Made by a program: the position numbers and the translations under genes. From contig JAEWRL010000222.1 of NCBI GenBank assembly GCA_023398955.1, forward strand, positions 1 to 5,226: a stretch of 5,226 bases of DNA, written 5' to 3'. Shown in pieces: positions 1-5,107 of this stretch (position 1 is the stretch's first letter; every line of letters begins with the position of its first letter). Below the pieces are notes generated by a model. That model was given only the letters and a program-made list of their open reading frames with translations, was not told the origin of the DNA and searched no databases. The stretch is from Pseudomonadota bacterium. Lineage in GTDB: Bacteria > Myxococcota_A > Polyangia > Polyangiales > Polyangiaceae.

Positions 1-227
1 GCGGCCCTGTGGTTCCCCCCACCCCCGGCAAGACTCGCATCACCATTCGCATCGACGACGACGTCCTCGACTGGTTTCGCCACCAGGTCGATGCTGCTGG
101 TGGTGGCAACTACCAAACCCTCATGAACGAGGCTCTCCGCAATGCGATGCTGGAGCGCAAGCGTCCCATCGAGACTGTGCTACGCAAGATCGTTCGCGAG
201 GAGTTGAAACGCGCCTCCTCACGCTGA
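1..227 (+). CDS. brnA: BrnA-type antitoxin, 5' end cut by window edge
   Basis: The reading frame is open to the left edge and ends at TGA 225-227, so the true start is probably outside the window. A GTG at 9-11 lies inside the conserved stretch rather than at a plausible start. The visible 74 residues read GPVVPPTPGKTRITIRIDDD and then continue with VLDWFR, GGNYQTLMNEALR and a basic C-terminus. This is the typical BrnA pattern: a proline-rich lead, a TRITIR beta strand and a ribbon-helix-helix-like DNA-binding region. In the known family, BrnA neutralises the RNase toxin BrnT and represses the brnTA operon, with brnT lying just upstream. That predicts brnT left of base 1. The gene sits 9 bases before an attC site, as expected for a toxin-antitoxin gene cassette. 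The family assignment rests on motif recognition, not a search. Confidence 0.8.
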   Translation, partial: GPVVPPTPGKTRITIRIDDDVLDWFRHQVDAAGGGNYQTLMNEALRNAMLERKRPIETVLRKIVREELKRASSR

Positions 228-236
228 GCATTTGCC

Positions 237-381
237 GCCCAACAAGGGGTTGCAGCCGGCAGCTTCCCGGGTGAAAGGTGGCTCCGCTCGGGCGCGCTGG
301 AGTAGCACGCCCTCGGTCTTGATGACTTCCAGGTCCGGGCGTAGCCTGAGTGGGCTGTTGCTGAACCCCAAACCGTTAGCC
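237..381 (+). other. integron attC site closing the brnA cassette
   Basis: R'' is GCCCAAC (237-243) and R' is GTTAGCC (375-381). L'' GGGGTTGCAGC (246-256) pairs with L' GCTGAACCCC (360-369) over ten consecutive base pairs, leaving only G252 unpaired. That is the extrahelical base expected in attC. Short unpaired spacers (244-245 and 370-374) separate the R and L boxes, as in known attC sites. The loop of about 100 nt between the L boxes is long but within the range seen for attC. R'' and R' mismatch at two of seven positions, which is normal in an array because R' is donated by the following cassette. Recombination would occur between G375 and T376. Confidence 0.87.
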
Positions 382-406
382 ACACGACTTCGATACAGGC
401 GCACCA

Positions 407-514
407 GTGGAGTCCATCAAGGTCTTTCAATATATCAAGGAGCTTGACGCCTTTGACGTCACGCCGCTCTACGCACTTGTTGCCGAGTACCTGGGCTCGA
501 GTGGAGTCCGGTGA
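407..514 (+). CDS. small ORF (35 aa), first gene of the cassette, unknown function
   Basis: A GTG at 407 opens a 35-residue frame beginning VESIKVFQYIKELDAF and ending YLGSSGVR, with stop TGA 512-514. The frame is closed upstream by TAG 377-379 inside the attC R' box. Translation can therefore only start in the 26 bases after R', the usual place for a cassette gene. A weak AGG lies 7 bases before the GTG. The stop overlaps the next start as TGATG, suggesting translational coupling. I do not recognise the product. It could be a small partner of the downstream protein, or the broken N-terminal part of a longer gene whose frame shifted near 510. Confidence 0.45.
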   Translation: MESIKVFQYIKELDAFDVTPLYALVAEYLGSSGVR

Positions 515-900
515 TGTGGATCGGTAGGTTCTTCATTCTGGACAACGATGTCGGAGAACACTGGTTCGACAATTGGGACCTGCGCGCAGACAGGGCGGAC
601 GCTGCAGCACGACTTCAGAGGGACACCGATCGCCTGTTCTTCATCGATCCTGACCGTTTTCAGGATGGCGCCTATGGGCCATGCCATTCGCCGGACGCGC
701 GCGCTCGGTTCTGGCGAGATGTCCTGAGGTCTCTGGCCTTGAGCGTCAAGCTACTAGCGGATGAGGCCGTGGCCATGATTAGCCACCGACGCAAACTGCT
801 CGACGCCGCTCCTTTTGACGAGGCTCTCCAGAAGGACTACATCCCAGATCTCGAAGCGCGAATCGCCGAGGTGCGAACGTGGAGTGTCGAAGTCTCGTAG
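514..900 (+). CDS. hypothetical cassette protein (128 aa)
   Basis: ATG 514-516 is preceded by GGAG (503-506) at a spacing of 7, and overlaps the preceding stop in a TGATG junction. A GTG one codon earlier is the less likely start. The protein starts MWIGRFFILDNDVGEHWFDN and is rich in acidic and aromatic residues. It has a central FFIDPDRF segment and helical, charged C-terminal sequence (LEARIAEVR). No signal peptide, membrane segment, metal motif or repeat is visible. Family and function are not recognised. Its place in an integron cassette, coupled to a small upstream ORF, is compatible with an accessory or toxin-antitoxin-like role, but that is inference only. Confidence 0.65.
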   Translation: MWIGRFFILDNDVGEHWFDNWDLRADRADAAARLQRDTDRLFFIDPDRFQDGAYGPCHSPDARARFWRDVLRSLALSVKLLADEAVAMISHRRKLLDAAPFDEALQKDYIPDLEARIAEVRTWSVEVS

Positions 901-1072
901 GGTGAATGCGCGTTCGACCAGGCCTCGTTAATGCTGAACCGCCGGCTACTTCCTTGGTTAGGCTGCTGGCCGCTGCCGTGAAATAGGGCGCACTCTAAGC
1001 TGTTGCCCCCTTTGGCGTGACGACTATGACGACCAGCATCACCTCGCTCGGCCCGCCGTGCCATCTTGTGCT
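901..1072. other. intergenic spacer inside the cassette
   Basis: The 172 bases between the unknown protein and the nucleotidyltransferase module hold no ORF I can support. GTTAGGC at 957-963 matches the attC R' consensus, but no complementary R'' or L'' arm is visible upstream. I see no complete attC here. It could be the remnant of a decayed site from an old fusion of two cassettes. Confidence 0.4.
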
Positions 1073-1279
1073 ATGATTCGGTTCGTGGAACGGGTGGCTC
1101 AAATCTTCACGAGTTTCGACGACGCGGATGACGCTGACGAGGCGTTCTACGCCAGTCTGGAACCCTCGGACCGAGTCGACATACTGCTCGAACTCATGGA
1201 ACGATACAGGAGTTCACTTGGCGCAACTTCAGAGCGACTTGAGCGAATTTATCGCGTTACTCAACTCGAACGGCGTTGA
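1073..1279 (+). CDS. small acidic partner protein upstream of nucleotidyltransferase (68 aa)
   Basis: From ATG 1073 the product is 68 aa. It includes QIFTSFDDADDADEAFYASL, then EPSDRVDILLELMERY, and ends in ERLERIYRVTQLERR. A short 'F-S-F-x-x-A-D-x-A-D, S-L-x-P-x-x-R-(L/V)-x-I-L-x-E-L' protein of this kind is, to my recollection, commonly encoded directly before DUF6036/AbiEii-like nucleotidyltransferases. It would be the candidate partner or antitoxin of the next gene. GTG 1085 and GTG 1094 are alternative starts. The last gives MAQIFTSF and has GGAA just upstream; no start has a good ribosome-binding site. It overlaps the next gene by 62 bases in another frame, implying coupled expression. 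Confidence 0.7.
   Translation: MIRFVERVAQIFTSFDDADDADEAFYASLEPSDRVDILLELMERYRSSLGATSERLERIYRVTQLERR
1208..1212 (+). promoter_or_regulatory. ribosome-binding site AGGAG that fixes a TTG start
   Basis: AGGAG lies 5 bases before TTG 1218-1220. The longer open frame from ATG 1128 has no such site and would add an unrelated N-terminus. The site therefore decides the start of the nucleotidyltransferase, inside the preceding gene. Confidence 0.65.
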
Positions 1280-1688
1280 GTATCTCGTTGTCGGAGGGCA
1301 CGCCGTTGCCTTTCATGGCCATCCGCGGCTGACGGGCGATACCGACTTCTTCATCAGACCAACTCGCGAAAACGGCGCTCGCCTGTTGCGCGTCCTCGAC
1401 GCTTTCGGTTTTGGGGACCTTCCGCTGAATGCAGAGGATTTCACGACTTCCGGTAGAGTCGTTCAGCTCGGACGGCCTCCGAATCGTATCGATCTGCTCA
1501 CCACGATCTCGGGAGTCGAGTTCTCCGATGCGTGGGATTCCCGCGAGCCAGGGCATCTCGGCCCTCATCCTGTCGCCTTTCTTGGTTTCGATGCATTGCT
1601 TCGAAACAAGATCGCATCCAATCGCGACAAGGACCTGCTCGATGTGAAAAAGCTGCGGGCAATTGCTGCCCGAAAACACGGTGGCTAA
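1218..1688 (+). CDS. minimal nucleotidyltransferase (DUF6036/AbiEii-like), toxin candidate
   Basis: The protein is 156 aa from a TTG start chosen by the AGGAG site. Near the N-terminus come VEYLVVGGHAVAFHG (GG at 26-27), then TGDTDFFI with the metal-binding pair D41 and D43. This is the G-G/S-x(n)-D-x-D signature of the Pol-beta-type nucleotidyltransferase fold. RIDLLT gives a likely third acidic residue, D92. The C-terminus carries NKIASNRDKDLLDVKKL (130-146), which matches the conserved NK-x-A-S-x-R-x-K-D-x-x-D-V motif of the family. Relatives include AbiEii/MenT-like toxins that transfer nucleotides to tRNA or other targets; the activity of this one is unknown. Stop TAA 1686-1688 lies inside the attC R'' box, as in tightly packed cassettes. 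The smaller overlapping gene upstream is the likely partner. Confidence 0.83.
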   Translation: MAQLQSDLSEFIALLNSNGVEYLVVGGHAVAFHGHPRLTGDTDFFIRPTRENGARLLRVLDAFGFGDLPLNAEDFTTSGRVVQLGRPPNRIDLLTTISGVEFSDAWDSREPGHLGPHPVAFLGFDALLRNKIASNRDKDLLDVKKLRAIAARKHGG

Positions 1689-1713
1689 CAATCGCTTGCA
1701 CCAGACCTGGGGC
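1683..1713 (+). other. 5' half of a split attC site
   Basis: R'' is GGCTAAC (1683-1689), followed by a 2-base spacer and the L''-plus-stem arm 1692-1713. This arm pairs with 5076-5095 over 20 base pairs with no mismatch. G1698 (the usual extrahelical L'' base) and A1705 stay unpaired. The matching half lies 3.36 kb away, beyond the transposon. R'' is the exact reverse complement of the cassette's own first bases (G+TTAGCC at 375-381), as the circular form of this cassette would require. Confidence 0.9.
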
Positions 1714-1715
1714 CT

Positions 1716-1740
1716 TGTTCATTTCCACGCTATTTGATGG
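1716..1740 (+). repeat. candidate left terminal inverted repeat
   Basis: The sequence begins TGTTCATTTCCACGC. Aligned without gaps to the reverse complement of 5051-5075, it matches at 14 of 25 positions: TGTT, CC, CGCT and TTGA. A TGT-start is usual for the Mu/Tn7/Tn552 type of element. It starts two bases after the attC stem arm ends. Confidence 0.5.
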
Positions 1741-1767
1741 CGTCCGGTCCAGGCTACGTGATGGGCA

Positions 1768-1971
1768 TCAGGGCGGTGGTGGGAAAGGCGTCCGTGGGGC
1801 TGATGGCGTTGCGCGGTGCCCATCATCGAGCTGGGCGACCTTGCGCTCATGGGCGTGATGGCGGAGCTCGTGAGCCCATCGCGCCACGGTGAGCTTGTCG
1901 CTCCCGTCGCTGATGGGGTGGCAGTGGAAATGGGCGAAGCCCATCGCGATGATGAGCAGGTTGGCGCTCAC
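1768..1971 (-). CDS. possible small trailing ORF of the transposon (67 aa)
   Basis: GTG 1971 opens a 67-residue frame rich in histidine (FAHFHCHP, ELRHHAHERK) and ending in a proline run. It lies 48 bases after the ATPase stop and in exactly the same frame, so it could also be a detached C-terminal extension of the ATPase created by a stop at 2020-2022. No ribosome-binding site precedes it, and its start lies in the loop of a 13-bp inverted repeat. No family is recognised. It may be non-coding end DNA of the element. Confidence 0.3.
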   Translation of the reverse strand: MSANLLIIAMGFAHFHCHPISDGSDKLTVARWAHELRHHAHERKVAQLDDGHRATPSAPRTPFPPPP

Positions 1972-1988
1972 ACGACGATGGGCTTCGC
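1934..1988. repeat. 13-bp perfect inverted repeat after the ATPase gene
   Basis: GCGAAGCCCATCG (1934-1946) is the exact reverse complement of CGATGGGCTTCGC (1976-1988), with a 29-base loop. On the minus strand it follows the ATPase stop by about 30 bases and its loop contains the GTG of the small ORF. There is no T-tract, so it is not a standard intrinsic terminator. A smaller hairpin, ATGGGC-GAA-GCCCAT (1930-1944), uses one of the arms and could form as an alternative fold. Confidence 0.6.
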
Positions 1989-2019
1989 AGGTCGGCTTCG
2001 TGGGCCGGGCTGTGGGGAT

Positions 2020-2841
2020 TCAGTCGACGGGCGGGGCAGCGTCGCGTTTCAGCACGTCGCGGACGACGTCTCGGTCGACGGTCTCGAGCTTGCGCCGCGA
2101 CGCGGACTGTAGCGCCGAGGTGGCGACGCGGTCGATGTCGCGGAGCAATCCGCCGGTTCCCTCGTGCAGCAGCGTCAACGCGTCGGAAGCGAAGATGCCT
2201 TTGCGAGCGCCGACGCGGCTGAGGCGGTGCTGGACGTACTCGATGGAGTCGGTCGGACTGGGATTGGTCAGTCCGACGCGGCAGTGGATGTGCGACCAAA
2301 GGGAGCGGTTTTTGCGGAGCGTCAGCGTGGTCCAGAGCTCTGGCAGCCCCACCAGCGCGATGCTGAGCAGAGGCTTGCTGTCCCACTGGTAGTTGGCCAG
2401 GACGTGCAGGTGCTCGAGCACGTCTTGCTTGAGCAGGTGAGCCTCGTCGATGAGAAAGACCGCGTGGACGCTGTCGCGACCGAGCTGCTCGACGTGCTCA
2501 CCGAGCGCGTCGAAGACGGCCGCCGCCGTCGCCTTGGGCGACAGCCCCACCGCGCGGCACAGCTGGCGGTAGAAGTCCCGCCGCCCGAGGGTCGCGTTGC
2601 TGCAGTACGTCAGCCGAAATCCCTCGCCCGGTAGGCGCTGCCGCAGCGCTCGCAGTGTGCAGGTCTTTCCGATCCCAAGCTCTCCGGTGAGCAGAATGTG
2701 CTGTCGGGCGTGCGCGGCGTCGACGAGCTGGGTCACGAGCTCCTCCTTGGAGCTTGGCAGCCACAGCTCATCGGCGTCGATGTCTTTGTCGAAGGGCGCT
2801 TCACTGAGGCCCCAATGGCGCAGCCAGATCGGTGCCTTCAT
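2020..2841 (-). CDS. ExeA/TniB-like AAA ATPase of the transposon
   Basis: The gene encodes 273 aa from ATG 2841. GAGGTG lies upstream, and the ATG overlaps the transposase stop as ATGA. The N-terminus (WLRHWGLSEAPFDKD) is typical of ExeA-like transposition ATPases. Walker A is GELGIGKT (53-60) and Walker B is VFLIDEAH (128-135). A LHVLANYQWDSK segment and IALVGLPELW (about 161-170) occupy the positions of the conserved helix and sensor-1 strand of this family. The C-terminus (LLRDIDRVATSAL) resembles the AAA lid. In relatives such as TnsC, TniB and MuB, the ATPase binds DNA, chooses or marks the target and activates the transposase. Unlike its neighbours it has no frameshift. It is not IstB-like at the N-terminus, which argues against plain IS21. 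Confidence 0.9.
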   Translation of the reverse strand: MKAPIWLRHWGLSEAPFDKDIDADELWLPSSKEELVTQLVDAAHARQHILLTGELGIGKTCTLRALRQRLPGEGFRLTYCSNATLGRRDFYRQLCRAVGLSPKATAAAVFDALGEHVEQLGRDSVHAVFLIDEAHLLKQDVLEHLHVLANYQWDSKPLLSIALVGLPELWTTLTLRKNRSLWSHIHCRVGLTNPSPTDSIEYVQHRLSRVGARKGIFASDALTLLHEGTGGLLRDIDRVATSALQSASRRKLETVDRDVVRDVLKRDAAPPVD

Positions 2842-4100
2842 CGCTCACCTCTGGGCATCGTGACGCGGCCGATGCTGGCGTCGACGAGGGGTTGCATAGG
2901 GTCGAAGGGGATGAGGTCCACGGCCGCTCCCTTCTTCGGAGGCTCGGCGTCGGGGGTCGCGAGCGAGCGCTCGACGACGACCCTGCAGCCTGCGAGAAAG
3001 CCCGCGCTGACCTCCCACAGCCGTCCGCCGACGGAGAGCACGCCGTCGTTGCTCACGCGACGCGTGGTCCTGACCACGAGAGCATCGCGCAGGCGCTGCT
3101 CGTCGACGGCGGGTAGCTCCCGCGTTGCCCAGCGTTGCGCTGGCGTCTGCCCGATGAGCCCAGCGTGCGGCGCCCGGTGGTACCACTCGTCGAGGAAGGC
3201 ATACAGGCGCAGCTGCACATCGTGCAGCGTCGCTGTTGCGGGGAGGTGGTCGAGGCATCGCTCCCGGCACGTCCTCCAGAATCGCTCCATTTTCCCACGT
3301 GCCTGGGGGTCGTAGGGCTGAGCGTGCACCAGACGCACGTCGAGTCGCTCGCACGCGATGCGCAGGATTCGCCGCGATAGGTGGACCCGTTGTCGAGGTA
3401 GAGCGTCTTGGGGGTGCCCCAGCGGCGCAGGGCGTCGGTCAACACCCTCAGCATGTCCACCTCCTGCTCGGTGTGACAGGCCACCAGCCCCACCACGTAC
3501 CGGCTGTGGTCGTCGAGTAGTCCGTGAATGTGAGGGGCCTCGTCTCGCCTCCCAGCGGCAGCACGGGGCCGTGGCACACGTCCCCGTGCCAGAGCACGCC
3601 GGGTCGCGCCGCTTCCCAGCGGCGGCGCCCCTTGCCGGGGCCCGTATGCTTCTTGCTCACGCGGCTGAGGCCGTGCCGCCGAAACAGGCACCGCACCGTA
3701 TTCGCGCTCACCGCCCCCGGCTCGACGCGTCCCAGGCGCTCCAGCGTGTCGAGGATGAGCGCTGCCGAAATGCTCGGGTGGTCGCGTCGGATGTCGAGCA
3801 GCAGTGTCCGCGGCTCGGCGGTCAACGCCTTCGCGGCCCCACGGTCGCTGCGAGGCTCTGGGCGCAGAGCTTCGAGGCCACCGATGCGAAGCGCGTAGTA
3901 CCAGCGCTCCAGGGTCGGCACCGAGTAGGTGCGAGTCACCAGGCTCTTCGGTGGTCGAAAGTTTTGCTGCGACTTCTCGCGCAGCGCGGCGCGCAGCTCC
4001 CCCGCTCGAGGGAGCGAGCCACCAGCTCTCCCACGACCTGCGCGCGAAACAGGGCTACCGCCTCAGCGTCGTCGCGAGGCGTCATCTCTTCGTGGGTCAT
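2838..4100 (-). pseudogene. DD35E (rve-fold) transposase with three -1 frameshifts
   Basis: ATG 4100 has AAGGA 8 bases upstream, and the frame ends at TGA 2840-2838. Restoring one base at each of three places gives a continuous protein of about 421 aa. The places are the C5 run 3999-4003, the G4 run 3534-3537, and about 3365-3371. Order: N-terminal helices (MTHEEMTPRDD, then a LVARSLERGELR join), a helix-turn-helix-like region (TYSVPTLERWYYALR; RCLFRRHGLSR), then the catalytic core. The core has WHGDVCHGP (first Asp, codon 3582-3580), LLDDHSRYVVG, LYLDNGSTY (second Asp, 3394-3392) and GKMERFWRT (Glu, 3287-3285). With the missing base restored, the second Asp and the Glu are 35 residues apart, as in rve-fold transposases. 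The beta-barrel-like C-terminus ends GRVTMPRGER. The gene partners the ATPase. The breaks could be decay or sequencing indels. Confidence 0.87.
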
Positions 4101-4220
4101 TGCTTCAGTCCTTTCTCGGGCTCGACCGCCCGTGGACCGAGCTGACCGCATCCGAGGTCGGCGCGGCAGTTACCCAAAACGGTGGACGGTGCGTCGCGAG
4201 GCCACCGCCACCGATGTCCC

Positions 4221-4843
4221 TCACTGAGCGTGCTCGGCTGCCGCGCAGAGCTGGCTCAGGAGCCCTCCGCCGAGCGTCAAGGCCTGCGCCGCCAACAGCC
4301 GCGCACTGCGCTCGGCGACCGAGCGCGCCGTGCCACCGAGCCCCGTCGACATCGACCGCCACAGCGCTCCGCACGCTGCCCCCGCGGCCCACCGTGCCAG
4401 CGACCGCCACCTCGATCCACTCGGGTCCCTCTGCTGCCACGGGCTCACCAGCTCGCGTACCCGCTCGGCCGCCATCCGCTCAATGCCCCACAGGCCCAGC
4501 GCCATCGCGATGGCCCCCGCCCCGCAGTGCGTGCACCGGAGCAGTGCCGAGTGCGTCACGCGCATCACGTGCTTGCAGGCTCGGCAACGGTACCGACGGA
4601 CCCGCTGCCCCGCGACCTCCGGGGTCGCTCCGGGGCCGGAGGGCCCCAGCCGTTGCCGCTCGACAACCCGTGGCCCACGATGACCTGGCGCCCCTGCGCT
4701 CGCGCTCCGGCCCCGCAGCGCGAGCGCTGCCCCGGGCGCACGTCCTCAACCGGTGGGCAAGAGCCCTCCCAGAACTTGACGTCGCCTGCGACTCGATAGA
4801 CAACAACTGCGCTCTGCTCGTCTTTCAGGGGCGGTCGGAGCAC
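4221..4843 (-). pseudogene. zinc-ribbon protein of the transposon, one frameshift
   Basis: GTG 4843 starts a frame reading VVVYRVAGDVKFWEGSCPP and then RCGAGARAQGRQVIVGHG. After the C3 run at 4667-4669 the homologous-looking reading continues one frame over as VERQRLGP, RRYRCRACKHVMRV, LLRCTHCGAG, to TGA at 4223-4221. With one base restored it is about 207 aa. Two CxxC pairs (codons 4586-4575 and 4535-4524) are separated by 13 residues and form a plausible zinc ribbon. The C-terminal half is helical, with RWRSLARWA and RSARLLAAQAL. I recall similar 'GHG..RQ..GP...RRYRC..C' proteins encoded near transposases in high-GC bacteria, but cannot name the family with certainty. Its orientation and position suggest it belongs to the element, perhaps as a DNA-binding accessory factor. 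Confidence 0.6.
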
Positions 4844-4881
4844 TCGAGGGAATCAGAGGCGGCCAAACCGAGATCCCTCGA
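4844..4881. repeat. 8-bp inverted repeat just upstream of the zinc-ribbon start
   Basis: TCGAGGGA (4844-4851) pairs perfectly with TCCCTCGA (4874-4881) across a 22-base spacer. It abuts the GTG start codon at 4843-4841 on the minus strand. The position suits an operator or a leader hairpin controlling the first gene of the element, but there is no direct evidence. Confidence 0.45.
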
Positions 4882-4932
4882 ACTCTCTGGACGTCGAGCC
4901 GGCACCACGCCGATGCTCCGCTCCTTAGGCGA

Positions 4933-4953
4933 GCCGCTCCTAACCCGAGCGGC
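4933..4953. repeat. 7-bp stem, 7-base loop hairpin
   Basis: GCCGCTC (4933-4939) pairs with GAGCGGC (4947-4953) around the loop CTAACCC. It lies in the 230-base non-coding stretch between the zinc-ribbon gene and the right end of the element. Confidence 0.5.
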
Positions 4954-4975
4954 CCCTCCTACCCAAGAAAGCCAC

Positions 4976-4998
4976 CGGCCTCCGCGATGCAGAGGCCG
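4976..4998. repeat. 7-bp stem, 9-base loop hairpin
   Basis: CGGCCTC (4976-4982) pairs with GAGGCCG (4992-4998). With the hairpin at 4933-4953 and the repeat at 4844-4881 it makes three palindromic elements in about 155 bases of the right end. No gene is seen in 4844-5050. Confidence 0.45.
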
Positions 4999-5050
4999 AG
5001 GCATTCCCCTCGAACCACCTCACGCAGGCTTGACGAGATCCGCGTCGAAG

Positions 5051-5075
5051 GGCTCAACAAGCGCGGGCGCTAACA
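5051..5075 (-). repeat. candidate right terminal inverted repeat
   Basis: Read on the minus strand from 5075, the sequence begins TGTTAGCGCCCGCGC and matches the left end at 14 of 25 positions. It ends exactly where the attC 3' stem arm begins at G5076. The match is imperfect, so the boundary is provisional. Confidence 0.5.
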
Positions 5076-5107
5076 GCCCCAGGCTGGTGAAGCGACAGCC
5101 GTTAGTC
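5076..5107 (+). other. 3' half of the split attC site
   Basis: The arm 5076-5095 begins GCCCCAGG and ends GGTGAAGCGA. It is complementary to 1692-1713 over 20 base pairs with two bulged bases on the other strand. After a 5-base spacer comes R' GTTAGTC (5101-5107), which pairs with R'' GGCTAAC at all seven positions counting one G-T wobble. This R' belongs to the next cassette, which would begin with TTAGTC at 5102. Confidence 0.9.

Larger units (their letters stand above)
1716..5075 (-). mobile_element. DD35E transposase/AAA-ATPase transposon inserted in attC
   Basis: The element separates the two halves of one attC. All its genes run on the minus strand in the order zinc-ribbon protein, DD35E transposase, ExeA/TniB-like ATPase, and a possible small ORF. 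Transposase and ATPase overlap by ATGA, like other two-component (Tn7/Tn402/Tn552/IS21-type) elements that pair an rve-fold transposase with a AAA regulator. Both proposed ends begin TGTT and match over 14 of 25 positions as inverted repeats. No target duplication is visible: GGCCT lies on the left and GCCCC on the right. The exact ends may therefore be off by a few bases. The transposase and zinc-ribbon genes are frameshifted, so this copy is probably not autonomous unless those are sequence errors. A named IS family is not assigned. Confidence 0.8.

Noticed and set aside
957..963. GTTAGGC, a perfect R' consensus, as a third attC
   Set aside because: No R'' or L'' arm complementary to the bases before it is present in 895-956, and the cassette-end complementarity of 376 and 1683 already explains the boundaries.
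1847..2386. 179-codon minus-strand ORF overlapping the ATPase
   Set aside because: It is a different frame of the same strand as the well-supported ATPase, with arginine/alanine-rich low-complexity sequence.
3999..4003. Programmed -1 frameshift in the transposase at the G run
   Set aside because: Three further breaks of the same sign in the same element, without slippery heptamers, fit indels or decay better.
4977..4981. GGCCT as the right copy of a target-site duplication of 1711-1715
   Set aside because: The bases before it bear no resemblance to the left TGTT end, and nearly 100 extra bases would then have to belong to the attC loop. A five-base match is expected by chance.
5068..5107. 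A tiny self-contained attC with R'' CGCTAAC and R' GTTAGTC
   Set aside because: Only 26 bases lie between the boxes and they do not form L''/L' arms. The same bases pair perfectly with 1692-1713 instead.
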